NCBI GenBank assembly: GCA_965220105.1
Contig: OZ244811.1
Coordinates: 3,286,001-3,350,000 of the forward strand
Source of the DNA: Bin87 sp965220105
GTDB taxonomy: Bacteria; Chloroflexota; Dehalococcoidia; Lucifugimonadales; UBA3495
Direction of reading: 5' to 3'
DNA length: 64,000 nt
The position numbers and the translations under genes are program-made. Of this stretch, positions 26,087 to 34,371 are shown piece after piece. Every line of letters begins with the position of its first letter. The first letter of the stretch is position 1. Under the pieces are notes generated by a model. It did no database searches. It saw only the letters and a list, made by a program, of their open reading frames with translations, and was not told the DNA's origin.

Positions 26087-27289
26087 TTACCAAACAACCT
26101 GCGCCTCTTGCAGGGTGGCCAGCTCCGCTTCGTCCATGCCCAGCAGGCCGCAGAAGACCTCCCGGTTGTGTTCGCCCAGGTCAGGCGTCCAGCGGTCAAG
26201 GGCGGCGGGGGTCTGGGAGAAGCGCCACGGCGGCGCCACCGCGCGCTGCGCGCCCTTCTCGGGGTGTGTCACCACCGGGAAGGCGTCGCGCTCGGCCAGG
26301 TGCGGGTCGGTGAGCAGCTGGTCGGCAGACAGGGACGGGAAGGCGGCGATGCCGGCGGACTGCAACCGCTGCGTCACTTCGTCGGCGGAGTGCAATGCCG
26401 TCCAGGCGGCCAGGTTTTCCTCCAGCGAGTCCTGATTCTGCCAACGCAGGAAGGCATCGCCGAAGTCGTCGGCGTCGGCCCAGGCCGGGTTTCCCATGGC
26501 ATCCTTGAGGGACCGCCATTGGTCGTCACCGTCCGCGGCGATGGTCACCCAGGCGTCGTCGCCGCGGCAGGGGAACACGCCGTGGGGCGCCATGGAATCG
26601 TCCCGATTGCCCAGACGCACGGCATCGCGGCCATTCATGGCGGTGTCCATCAGCGCATGGCCCATGAAGGCGGTGGCGATGTCACGCACCGCCACGTCGG
26701 CCCGCTGCCCCACCTGGTGATTGCGGTGGGCGCACAGGGCGGCGACGGCGGAGAAAGCGGCCATCATTCCGCCGGTGTGGTCCATGGCGTGACGCAGTTC
26801 CACCGGCGGCCCGTCGGCGTAACCGGTCAGGTAGCCCAGGCCTCCCAGCGCGGCGAACATGGGGGCGTAGCCGGCGTAGCGCGCCTCCGGGCCGGTCTGC
26901 CCATTGGACGACAGGGACACCATGATGACGTCGGGCTTGATTTCCCGCAGCTGGGGGTAGCCGAGACCCAGCCGGTCCATGACGCCCGGACGAAAGTTCT
27001 CCAGAACCACGTCGGATATGCGAACCAGGTCGTAGGCCAGCTCCAGGGCCCGGGGCTCCTTGAGGTTCAGGGTCACCGAGCGCTTGCCGGCGTTGACCTG
27101 CTCGAAGGACGAGGGCGGCTTGCCGTACATGGCGTGGGGCCGCCGCGTGATGTCGAGCCGGGCCGCCGACTCAACCTTGATGACGTCAGCGCCCAGCGAC
27201 GCCAGGATCATGCCGGCGAACGGGCCGGCAGCGTGGACCGAGAAGTCGGCGACGCGCACGCCGGAGAGGGGAGCGGAGGGTGTGGTCAT
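26087..27289 (-). CDS. CaiB/BaiF family CoA-transferase
   Basis: A 400-residue class III CoA-transferase from ATG 27289 (AGGG just upstream); an in-frame ATG at 27316 is less well supported. Landmarks: LSGVRVADFSVHAAGPFAGM, ASLGADVIKVES, SVTLNLKEPRALELAYDLV, DVIMVSLSSNGQTGPEARY and a C-terminal DLGEHNREVFCGLLGM. CaiB-like full-length domains I and II are present. Flanked on both sides by family-B repeat clusters. Confidence 0.93.
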   Translation of the reverse strand: MTTPSAPLSGVRVADFSVHAAGPFAGMILASLGADVIKVESAARLDITRRPHAMYGKPPSSFEQVNAGKRSVTLNLKEPRALELAYDLVRISDVVLENFRPGVMDRLGLGYPQLREIKPDVIMVSLSSNGQTGPEARYAGYAPMFAALGGLGYLTGYADGPPVELRHAMDHTGGMMAAFSAVAALCAHRNHQVGQRADVAVRDIATAFMGHALMDTAMNGRDAVRLGNRDDSMAPHGVFPCRGDDAWVTIAADGDDQWRSLKDAMGNPAWADADDFGDAFLRWQNQDSLEENLAAWTALHSADEVTQRLQSAGIAAFPSLSADQLLTDPHLAERDAFPVVTHPEKGAQRAVAPPWRFSQTPAALDRWTPDLGEHNREVFCGLLGMDEAELATLQEAQVVW

Positions 27290-27340
27290 ATTGCTGGTTT
27301 CCCTGCTGGTTTCCATGACGATTATTGTGGCGGTGTTTCC

Positions 27341-27519
27341 ACCCTCACCCTAACCCTCTCCCATCAAGGGAGAGGGGACTGTCGCTTGTCCTGTTGACCG
27401 TCACCTGCTGGCACCCTCTCCCCTTGTGGGAGAGGGCTGGGGTGAGGGGTATCCCCTCCCCAATCCCAACGTGGCAACCTTGCTCCCTCTCCCGCTGGGA
27501 GAGGGCCGGGGTGAGGGCA
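27341..27519. repeat. Cluster of three family-B palindromic repeats
   Basis: Units at about 27341-27377, 27411-27450 and 27483-27519, each pairing CTCACCC..CTCTCCC with GGGAGAGGG..GGGTGAGGG. The cluster fills the gap between the CoA-transferase start and the SDR stop. Confidence 0.75.
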
Positions 27520-27542
27520 GAAACCATCAAGGGTAGCAGCCA

Positions 27543-28361
27543 TCAGTAGTAAATGGCGTTGCCGGTGCCGCCGCCGGCTGCGATAAGCTCGCCCGTGACG
27601 GCCCACGCCTTGTCCGACGCCAGGAAGGCGGTCAGGTAGCCAATCTCCGAGGCGTCCACCATTCGGCAGATGTGGTTGCCCCGGGGCGAGCCGGGAGAGA
27701 AGTCCTGCCGCTCGGCCTCATCGGTAGAAACGCCCAATTGCTGAGCGCGGGCCTCCAGCAGGCTGGGGGTGCGCTCCGTGCGAGTGGTGCCGGGATGGAT
27801 GCAGTTGACGGTGATGCCGAACTGTCCCAGCTGGGTCGCCAGCGTCTTGGTCATGTGCACCATGGACACGTTGCGAGCGCCGCCGGACAGGTTGCCGGCG
27901 TTGCGGGCGTTGAGTCCGCTGATATTGATGATGCGACCGTAGCCCTGCTCTTTGAGCAGAGGGATGGCGGCCCGGGCGCAGCGCAGCGCTCCCACGAACT
28001 TGACGTCGAAGTCGTTGATGAGGTCTTCGTCGACCAGGTCCTCGATGGGGCCGGTGGCCGAAGGTGAGCCGCCGGGCAGGGACGCGCTGTTGACCAGGAT
28101 ATGCAGCCCGCCCAGGGCCTGGGCCGCGTCGTTGATGACCCGGTCCACCTGGTCGCGCTGGGTGGCGTCAAAGGACATGGGGATGACCCGACGGCCGGTA
28201 ACCTCGGAGATTTCCGCCGCCGCACGTTCCAGGTCGGGCATGGAGCGCGACGCCACCACGACGTCCACGCCCTCGCGGGCCAACTCCAGGGCGATCGCCT
28301 TGCCGATTCCCCGGCTGGCGCCGCCGACAAACGCGAGCTTATCTTGCAGTCCGAAATCCAT
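27543..28361 (-). CDS. SDR family oxidoreductase
   Basis: A 272-residue short-chain dehydrogenase. Cofactor motif is GGASRGIGKAIALEL, then NSASLPGG in the NAG position, with the catalytic region INISGLNARNAGNLSGGARNVSMVHMTKTLA, where Ser...(Tyr replaced by a VSMVHMTK pattern) lacks the usual YxxxK; His-Met-Thr-Lys keeps only the lysine. C terminus LTAFLASDKAWAVTGELIAAGGGTGNAIYY. The missing tyrosine makes a classical reductase mechanism doubtful. Confidence 0.85.
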   Translation of the reverse strand: MDFGLQDKLAFVGGASRGIGKAIALELAREGVDVVVASRSMPDLERAAAEISEVTGRRVIPMSFDATQRDQVDRVINDAAQALGGLHILVNSASLPGGSPSATGPIEDLVDEDLINDFDVKFVGALRCARAAIPLLKEQGYGRIINISGLNARNAGNLSGGARNVSMVHMTKTLATQLGQFGITVNCIHPGTTRTERTPSLLEARAQQLGVSTDEAERQDFSPGSPRGNHICRMVDASEIGYLTAFLASDKAWAVTGELIAAGGGTGNAIYY

Positions 28362-28487
28362 TCAAAAGCCTCCAAAATGTGAATCCGTGCGCCAGGCCAT
28401 CCGAAAATGCGCCGCCGCCGCCGTGCTCATCAGTAATGGCGGCATTCTACCACGAGCCCACCCAACCCCCGATCATCCCACCGCCCG

Positions 28488-28514
28488 CTCATCCTGAGCC
28501 CGCCGCAGGATGCC
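28488..28514. repeat. Family-C micro-palindrome
   Basis: A short CGCTCATCCTGAGCCCG..GGATG element between SDR and SNase genes, of the same CTCATCCTGAGC type as the inserts at 13340-13362 and 44667-44693. Confidence 0.5.
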
Positions 28515-28542
28515 CCAGGCCCGTCGGGGCAAGGACTGCATC

Positions 28543-29223
28543 CTACCCCCAAACTCCGGCCCCATAGGCCAGCGCCGCCACCGCCAACAACGCCAACGCG
28601 ACCGCCGCCACCAGGATCCACCACACCAGCCGCCGCGCCCGCCGCCGTCCACGGTTCCGGCGCAGCTCGCTCCGGTAGTCCCACGGACGCTGCCGGTTAG
28701 CCCGACCCTGCCAGACTCCCAGCCTTTCCGCCTTCGCTCGCGCCTCCGCCTCCGGGAACCCCAGGTCGGCTCCGCCGTAGCGACGGTACCAGTAGGCCAT
28801 GCCGGAGCGCACCATCATCAGGTTTACGCATTCCTGCCGACCGCGACGCCTCCGATAGAGCAAACCCACGCGACGGCCATACCGGTCGTTGGCGACTTCC
28901 TCCATGTTGAAACGTCCCCGACTCAGCAGCGACGCCAGTTGGTCGCGAGCCTCCGGGCCGTAGGGCTGCGCCAGCTCCGGCGCGTCGATGGCGTAGAGCC
29001 GTACGGCAAACGGACGCCGCAAAAAGCTCCAGAACCCGGCGTACTTCACGTACACCGAATCCCCGTCCACCACCGAGCGCACACGAATACGGCGGGTGCG
29101 CCGCCGCCGACGATTGGCGGGCATTAAAGCACTATTAGAGTCGCGAGAGGTGGTTCCGATTCGCCGAACCGCATTCAACGTATGTTTGCCATGGCGCCCA
29201 GCCTGTCCTCTTTTATGTTGCAA
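28543..29223 (-). CDS. Staphylococcal-nuclease-like (thermonuclease) membrane protein
   Basis: A 226-residue protein with an SNase/TNase domain: VRSVVDGDSVYV, AVRLYAIDAPELAQPYG, NDRYGRRVGLLYRRR, NLMMVRSGMAYWYRRYG. These supply the Asp, Arg, Glu and Arg of the Ca2+-dependent nuclease site. A basic linker and one C-terminal membrane segment (WWILVAAVALALLAVAALAYG) follow, so the enzyme is probably membrane-anchored. The TTG at 29223 is chosen because GGGGGAGG lies 8 bases upstream; an ATG at 29124 has no such site. Confidence 0.85.
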   Translation of the reverse strand: MQHKRGQAGRHGKHTLNAVRRIGTTSRDSNSALMPANRRRRRTRRIRVRSVVDGDSVYVKYAGFWSFLRRPFAVRLYAIDAPELAQPYGPEARDQLASLLSRGRFNMEEVANDRYGRRVGLLYRRRRGRQECVNLMMVRSGMAYWYRRYGGADLGFPEAEARAKAERLGVWQGRANRQRPWDYRSELRRNRGRRRARRLVWWILVAAVALALLAVAALAYGAGVWG

Positions 29224-29312
29224 AGGTTAGAGCCTCCCCCGGGCTTAATCGAGGATGAGGTTGGCTACTTCGCAAACTTATTTTCGCCGTCCATAAGCTC
29301 CCAAGAAACCTG

Positions 29313-30194
29313 TCACCCTCGGCCACACTCGGTCAGCTTTGCCAGCAGTAGCTGCTCGAATGCGCCGCGGGTGATCCGGTCAGCTGCCATCAATTTGTCC
29401 ATGGACGCTTCAAGAGTAAGAACTTCCCAATGTCCCCGCGTCAACTGATAGGCCCCGTTGCCCTCGACACGAACTAACCTCGGAACCAGCCAGATAATAT
29501 CGCCATCGTTAACGTCGTGACTCCGATTCCGACTGGGGCCGCCGATTGACGCGAAAAATGGTTCATCCACTGCTACGGCCAGTTTGGTTAACCAACTCCG
29601 CAGCGTTGGTACCTTGGTCTGAAGCTGAGGCATCAGCCGTTTCGCGCTCGATGATCTCCAATCGGGGCGTCGCACCCGGTCGGGGTACGGTGGCGCCGGA
29701 GCGTCGTCGTGCAAGAGGGCTTCAAATTGCGAAGTCATTCCGGAACCGGAAAAATATACTGCCTGTATTTCCAACGCATACCAGCGTAGCTCAGTGGCGG
29801 CGATACGGCCGACGACCAAATCGATCATCCCGGCAGGTTTGTCCGTAGTACGGCTGCGCATGAAGGGGATTTCCTTGGCCAATAATGTTTCGTCTGGCGG
29901 GAAACCCACCACTTCTGCCAGCCAATCCACGACGGCGCGGTCCTATTCAAATCGAGCTGGACACGTGATGACTGGGGGCGCCTCGGCTGGCCCTGCACGA
30001 CCGTTATCCCCCTCACCATAGAGTTGGAGTGAACATACCCCGCCGGCCTTACGACAAGGCGGTTGATTTTCCTGAAAGGGACACGCCGGAATAGGCGTAG
30101 CACCGAGCGCTACCGCGGCGTAGCGCTGACGTTCTGCAACCGTAAGACCAACGAACGCATTCCCAAACCATTCAGCTATACCGTAACGGCTCAT
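29313..30194 (-). pseudogene. NotI-family restriction endonuclease with in-frame amber codon
   Basis: The frame from ATG 30194 matches the NotI-like endonuclease family: YGIAEWFGNAFVGLT, CPF...CRKAGGVCSLQLYG, VITCPARFE, then a TAG at 29943-29945 in the same frame, then DRAVVDWLAEVVGF, ALEIQAVYFSGSGM, RRPDWRSSSAKRLMPQLQTKVPTL and DIIWLVPRL. Without the stop it would be 293 residues, normal for the family. At that point a Gln codon (CAG) is expected, so a C-to-T change explains it. The start overlaps the methyltransferase stop (ATGA). Either a broken nuclease or a sequencing error. Confidence 0.78.
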
Positions 30195-31093
30195 GGCGCA
30201 AACACTGGTCGCGGTGTGATAAGTAATTCGGAGATTCGCGCGTGGTGGGTGTTTTTCATCATCACCCTCACGGCGTGAAATCGGTGGGCTTCGACGAGCG
30301 AAATGACCTCGGGCGCTTCATCGTAGGTCATTAGAAAATCGGAACCACTGTTTGCCAGGATGGCGAAAAGGCGACCATGGTCGATTGAGTTGTGATTGTA
30401 TAACCGGCGTCCCGCCCGTTTACCTCCCGCGTTGTAGGGCGGGTCAGCAAATACGACGACACCTTCCCCCCTGTTCGTGGAAAAATATTCTTCGAGCAAA
30501 CCCACGCCATCAGTCTCGCAAAAATCGATCCGATTCGACTGTTCCCCAATGGCCCGTAACCTCCGTACGATGGTGTCCGGATACCAGCGCGATGCAACTC
30601 CCTTACCATTCTCTCCGGCGCGGTTCAGCGCTGCGCCTTTGGCCAAGATCCCACCCCGCCTGGCCCGATTGAGCACCAGGGTTTGAAATCCCAACTCCAC
30701 CACGTCATCAGTCGCCTGCCCCGCTATTCCTTCAATCGCTCCTCGGGTCGGTTGAAACGGAAGCACTTTTTCCGTCAGGGCACGATTGTGGTAAAGCGCG
30801 GCCTTCCAAAATGCTGCAACGTTCCGGTCAAGTTCTGCCATCAAAGACCGCTCTACCAATCCTTCCATCACCGCGGTTAGCGATACGATGGCGCCCCCCG
30901 CAAATGGCTCAATCAACAGCCGGGGCGCCGGTTCCACGCATTCCAACCACGCTCGTATGTGGGGAATGAGCCAGGTCTTCCCTCCCGGATAGCGGAGCGG
31001 ACTCCGCTGCGGGACGGTCGCAACGTTTACCGCAGGGATCGGCGACAGTGGGATCGACGCGGTGTCAATTTGTAGACTGAACCCAGTTGACAT
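30191..31093 (-). CDS. D12-class N6-adenine DNA methyltransferase
   Basis: A 300-residue Dam/D12-family enzyme: SPLRYPGGKTWLIP near the N terminus (AdoMet site), IEPFAGGAIVSL (motif I, residues 61-72), catalytic ADPPYNAGG (DPPY, 217-220), and late FLMTYDEAPEV. It would protect adenines in the target of the partner nuclease. The NotI-like nuclease gene overlaps its stop by 4 bases, so this is a type II restriction-modification operon, methyltransferase first. With the nuclease broken it may now act as a solitary methylase. Confidence 0.87.
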   Translation of the reverse strand: MSTGFSLQIDTASIPLSPIPAVNVATVPQRSPLRYPGGKTWLIPHIRAWLECVEPAPRLLIEPFAGGAIVSLTAVMEGLVERSLMAELDRNVAAFWKAALYHNRALTEKVLPFQPTRGAIEGIAGQATDDVVELGFQTLVLNRARRGGILAKGAALNRAGENGKGVASRWYPDTIVRRLRAIGEQSNRIDFCETDGVGLLEEYFSTNRGEGVVVFADPPYNAGGKRAGRRLYNHNSIDHGRLFAILANSGSDFLMTYDEAPEVISLVEAHRFHAVRVMMKNTHHARISELLITPRPVFAP

Positions 31094-31375
31094 AACAGAT
31101 TCTTCAGAGGTAAATCGATAATACCGGAATGGTACGACAACCCGGTCCGTATTCGGGAACTCGGCGTGTCACCAAAATTTTCCCCATCGGGTGGCAAGGA
31201 CGTGGTTCGTGGCGACGGGGCCGTGGCGATGGAGTTGGTGGCGACCGCTGGGTTGCCACCGCGTGGTCGCTCCTCGCGATGACAGCCTGTATGCTAAACT
31301 GGCCGCAGGGCCCTTCCCTGGCCCAACAGTACGAAATCCGACCCGACCCGTCCCTGCTTTAGAAGGAGGCTCCTT

Positions 31376-32035
31376 ATGCCCAACATACGCGGCACCGGCT
31401 TGATGATGGTCTGGTGCGAAGTTCCCGCCGACGCCGAGGAAGAGTTCAACCAGTGGTACAACACCGAGCACCTGCAGGAACTGCTGTCGGTGCCCGGCGT
31501 GCTGAACGCCGCCCGCTACGAGGCCACCAGCAGCGGCCCCAAACACCTGGCAATGTACGAGCTCGAATCGGTCGACGTCGTCAACACCGACGCTTTCAAG
31601 AACCGCCCGCCCACCCCGTGGGGTCAGAAGGCTGGGCCGAGGGCTGTGGCCACCACCCTAATCAACAACGTCTACCAGATGATTCACCCCACCAGCTTGA
31701 ACGACGAGCTGGCCAACGCCGACATGTCGCCGGCCCTCCAGATCGGTCGCATGGACGTGCCCGCTGATGCCGACGCCGATTGGAACAACTGGTACTCCAC
31801 GGTTTACGTGCCCAACTACGAGAAGGTGGACGGCTGCATCCGTGGCCGTCGCTGGAAGGCCGTCCGCGGCGAGCCGTCCTATGCCACCGTCTACGAGTTC
31901 GCCAATCCGGAAGTTTCGTCCACGGCGTCCTGGCTGGAGCAGCGCGAGGCTCATCCGGACAACGGGCGCATGCGCGAAGTGATGACCCACGCCGCCGGCT
32001 CCCCCGGCATTTGGCGCAAAACGTTCCAGATTTAG
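31376..32035 (+). CDS. EthD-like dimeric alpha-beta barrel protein, two repeats
   Basis: A 219-residue protein that contains two ferredoxin-like EthD/DUF4286-type halves: VWCEVPADAEEEFNQWYNTEHLQELLSVPGV and RMDVPADADADWNNWYSTVYVPNYEKVDGCI, followed by matching strands (AMYELES, TVYEFANPE). Each half has the F/W..WY motif of small-molecule-handling barrels. The ribosome site AAGGAGG is 7 bases from the ATG. Likely assists degradation of an aromatic or ether-type compound; substrate unknown. Confidence 0.8.
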   Translation: MPNIRGTGLMMVWCEVPADAEEEFNQWYNTEHLQELLSVPGVLNAARYEATSSGPKHLAMYELESVDVVNTDAFKNRPPTPWGQKAGPRAVATTLINNVYQMIHPTSLNDELANADMSPALQIGRMDVPADADADWNNWYSTVYVPNYEKVDGCIRGRRWKAVRGEPSYATVYEFANPEVSSTASWLEQREAHPDNGRMREVMTHAAGSPGIWRKTFQI

Positions 32036-32042
32036 CAAGCCT

Positions 32043-32121
32043 TGTCATTGCGAGGAGCGCAGCGCCGTGGCAATCCCGGCGCGCTGCACTGATCAGGTTG
32101 CCCTGCTTCCATCATAATGAC
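32043..32121. repeat. Family-A repeat ending in the next gene's start codon
   Basis: A shorter family-A element (GTCATTGCGAGGAGCG..CATAATGAC). Its right end ATGAC supplies the ATG at 32117 of the next ORF. A family-B palindrome (CCCCTCTCCC..GGGAGAGGGG) at 32131-32158 is then translated as part of that ORF. Confidence 0.65.
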
Positions 32122-32704
32122 AACTCAGATTAGCCCCTCTCCCACGGGGAGAGGGGTTGGATCGAGGGCCGTAACCGTGGCCCTCCTCATCCTGTTGACC
32201 CTGGCGATCTGGCCGGCGGTCGCCGTCGCCCAGGACATCAAGGGCCTGGACACCCAAAAGATCCAGGGAACCGCCGGCCCTTACGCCGTGGAGGCGGAGG
32301 GGCGACCACTGCCGTCGTTGCAGGCCGCTCACCACATCATCCGGGTTACCGACGCCGCAACGGGCATCCCCGCCGAAGATGTGCGCGTGACGGTGCTAAC
32401 CTCGTTGCAGGGCACTGAGGAGTCGGGCTGGGCCCACGCCATCAGTCCCAACGTGCCGGGAGTCTATTCGGCCACCGTGGAGATCAAGGAGCCCGGCATC
32501 TGGGAAACTACCCTGCTCATCGAGCCTCCCGGCGGCGGTTCCTACGGACTGGACGGGTTCACTTTCGAGGTGATCGCCCCGACCCAGGACGCGTCGGCGG
32601 GCTACGTGTTCCTCGGGGTCGCCGTGGTGCTCTTCGCCGGCGGCGGCTACCTGGTCTGGCAGATCCGCCAGAATCAGCGTCGCCGCGCCGCTGAGAACGC
32701 CTAG
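32117..32704 (+). CDS. Secreted/membrane-anchored copper-chaperone-like (YtkA/FixH-type) protein
   Basis: A 195-residue protein with an N-terminal signal (VALLILLTLAIWPAVAVAQ) and a C-terminal membrane segment (VFLGVAVVLFAGGGYLVWQI). The middle is a beta-sandwich of YtkA/FixH type (DAATGIPAEDVRVTVLTSL, GVYSATVEIKEPGIWETTLLIE). Its first 15 codons are formed by family-A and family-B repeats, so a GTG at 32177 may be the true start. The TAG touches the ATG of ctaG, so both are likely co-expressed in cytochrome oxidase or copper assembly. Confidence 0.7.
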   Translation: MTTQISPSPTGRGVGSRAVTVALLILLTLAIWPAVAVAQDIKGLDTQKIQGTAGPYAVEAEGRPLPSLQAAHHIIRVTDAATGIPAEDVRVTVLTSLQGTEESGWAHAISPNVPGVYSATVEIKEPGIWETTLLIEPPGGGSYGLDGFTFEVIAPTQDASAGYVFLGVAVVLFAGGGYLVWQIRQNQRRRAAENA

Positions 32705-33730
32705 ATGCAGACGGCAAACACGGCGCGCTGGAGCTGGTGGATTTTGGCTGGCGTCGCCGGCGGGCTCGCGGCGACGCTGGCCGGCGTAGGCGTGGTGTCG
32801 GCCCACCAGGGCATCCCGCCGGGCCAGACTCCCCTGACGGCCTGGGGCATCCTGACTAATCCAATCCCCACGCTGTTTCTGCTGGGCGCGCTATACCTTT
32901 ACGTCAACGGCCTGAACAACTGGCCCCGTCCCCACCACCGGATCAGCATCTGGCAGAAGGCGAGCTTCATCGCCGGCATCATCGTGCTGTTTGCCGCCCT
33001 GCAATCTCCCGTCGAGCCCCTGGCCGAGCACTACTTCTCCATCCACCAGACCCAGCACATCCTGGTTCGGATGGTGGGGCCGTTGCTGATACTGCTGGGG
33101 GCGCCGCTGACGCCCATGCTGCGCGGTATGCCCATCTGGATGCGCCAGGGCATCATACGGCGCATCGTGCGGCAGCGGGCCTCCCGTTGGGTGTACGGCA
33201 GGATTACCAACCCCATCTTTACCACGGTGCTGTTTCTGGGTCTGCTGTACTTCTGGCAGGCGCCCGGCCCGCACAACCTGGCAGTGCACAACGACCTGAT
33301 CCACGAGCTGATGCACGGCACCATGTTGACCAGCGGGTTCCTCTTCTGGTGGATCGTCATCGACCCCAAGCCGCACCATTCCCGCCTGCACTACGGGCTA
33401 CGCATCCTCTACCTGGGTCTGATCGTGCTGCCCAACACGCTGCTGGGAGCCGCCATTACCTTCCGTGAAGACGTCATTTATACCGCGTACCAGGAGCTGC
33501 CCCGTCCGTGGGAAGGTCTTTCCCATATCACCGACCAGCGAATGGGCGGCCTGATGCTGTGGGTGCCCGGCGACATGATGAGCATAATCTCGGCCGGCAT
33601 CGTGATGATGATGTGGTATCAGCGGGAGATGGCGGAAAACCCCAATCCACCCATGCCAGTGCCGATGGCGGAGGGGGAGGATTCCAATATCGATGCACAG
33701 GATCGACCCGAAGGCCCGCCGGCGGCTTGA
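32705..33730 (+). CDS. ctaG: CtaG/CopD-type cytochrome c oxidase assembly factor
   Basis: A 341-residue multi-pass membrane protein of the caa3_CtaG family: ILTNPIPTLFLLGALYLYVNGL, then HHRISIWQKASFIAGIIVLFAALQSPVEPLAEHYFSIHQTQHILVRMVGPLLILLGAPLTP, histidine-rich, and later HDLIHELMHGTMLTSGFLFWWIVIDPKPHH. The histidines are the usual copper-binding positions. It helps metallate the CuB or CuA site of heme-copper oxidase. Starts directly after the stop of the preceding gene. C-terminal tail is acidic. Confidence 0.88.
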   Translation: MQTANTARWSWWILAGVAGGLAATLAGVGVVSAHQGIPPGQTPLTAWGILTNPIPTLFLLGALYLYVNGLNNWPRPHHRISIWQKASFIAGIIVLFAALQSPVEPLAEHYFSIHQTQHILVRMVGPLLILLGAPLTPMLRGMPIWMRQGIIRRIVRQRASRWVYGRITNPIFTTVLFLGLLYFWQAPGPHNLAVHNDLIHELMHGTMLTSGFLFWWIVIDPKPHHSRLHYGLRILYLGLIVLPNTLLGAAITFREDVIYTAYQELPRPWEGLSHITDQRMGGLMLWVPGDMMSIISAGIVMMMWYQREMAENPNPPMPVPMAEGEDSNIDAQDRPEGPPAA

Positions 33731-33749
33731 TGCCGGCTCCCAACACCCG

Positions 33750-33856
33750 GTCATTGCGAGGAGCATAGCGACGTGGCAATCTCGATGAGGTTGAACACAA
33801 GCCGGCGAACCGCCGGTGCTACGCCGACGAGATTACCACGCTACGCTCGCAATGAC
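33750..33856. repeat. Family-A inverted repeat, full copy
   Basis: A 107-bp copy with ends GTCATTGCGAGGAGC and GCTCGCAATGAC; nearly the same length as array copies 2 and 3 at 44821-44927 and 44969-45075. Confidence 0.8.
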
Positions 33857-33895
33857 ACAGTTTCGGACAAAAACAGGTTCGGAGGAAAGCAGGTG

Positions 33896-34360
33896 ATGAG
33901 TTTAGAGGACATCGAACGTAGGCTTCGAGCCTTGGAAGACGTAGAGGAGATCAAGCGCCTGAAGGCCCGTTACTGCACCTACTGCGACGACAACTATGAC
34001 GCCGACAATATCGCCAGCCTGTTCGTCGAAGACGCGATTTGGGACGGCGGCATCCGGGGCAAAGCTGAAGGACGGGATGGAATCCGCGACTTCTTCGTCA
34101 ACGCTTCAAGGAGGCTGCCCTTCGCCATTCACATGGTGATGAACCCCATCATCGAGGTGAACGGGGACACTGCCACCGGCATCTGGTACCTGTTCCAGGC
34201 GTGCACCTACGCCGACGGCGACCGGGCGGTGTGGGGCTCGGCAAGGTACGATGAAGAGTACGTCAGGGTAAACGGCGTCTGGATGTTCAAACACCTGAAG
34301 CTAACGTCCCACTTCTGGACCCCCTTCGACGAAGGGTGGGCCAGGGCACAATTCGTGTAG
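33896..34360 (+). CDS. SnoaL-like / NTF2-fold protein
   Basis: A 154-residue NTF2-like protein starting MSLEDIERRLRALEDVEEIKRLKARYCTYCDDNYDADNIASLFVEDAIWDGG, a pattern typical of SnoaL_4 ring-hydroxylating or dehydratase-like enzymes. Later ATGIWYLFQACTYADGDRAVWGSARYDEEYVRVNGVWMFKHLKLT. GGAGG lies 11 bases before the ATG. The next gene, an SDR, starts 12 bases after its stop, so a small operon is likely. Confidence 0.85.
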   Translation: MSLEDIERRLRALEDVEEIKRLKARYCTYCDDNYDADNIASLFVEDAIWDGGIRGKAEGRDGIRDFFVNASRRLPFAIHMVMNPIIEVNGDTATGIWYLFQACTYADGDRAVWGSARYDEEYVRVNGVWMFKHLKLTSHFWTPFDEGWARAQFV

Positions 34361-34371
34361 GCAGGCCGACT

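Noticed and set aside
25698..26199. Proline-rich ORFs (HPNPLPQGARG repeats)
   Set aside because: They are translations of family-B palindromes, not genes.
29943..29945. TAG in the NotI-like gene read as pyrrolysine
   Set aside because: Family position is a Gln in an ordinary surface stretch; a single C-to-T change is a simpler cause and there is no Pyl gene in the window.
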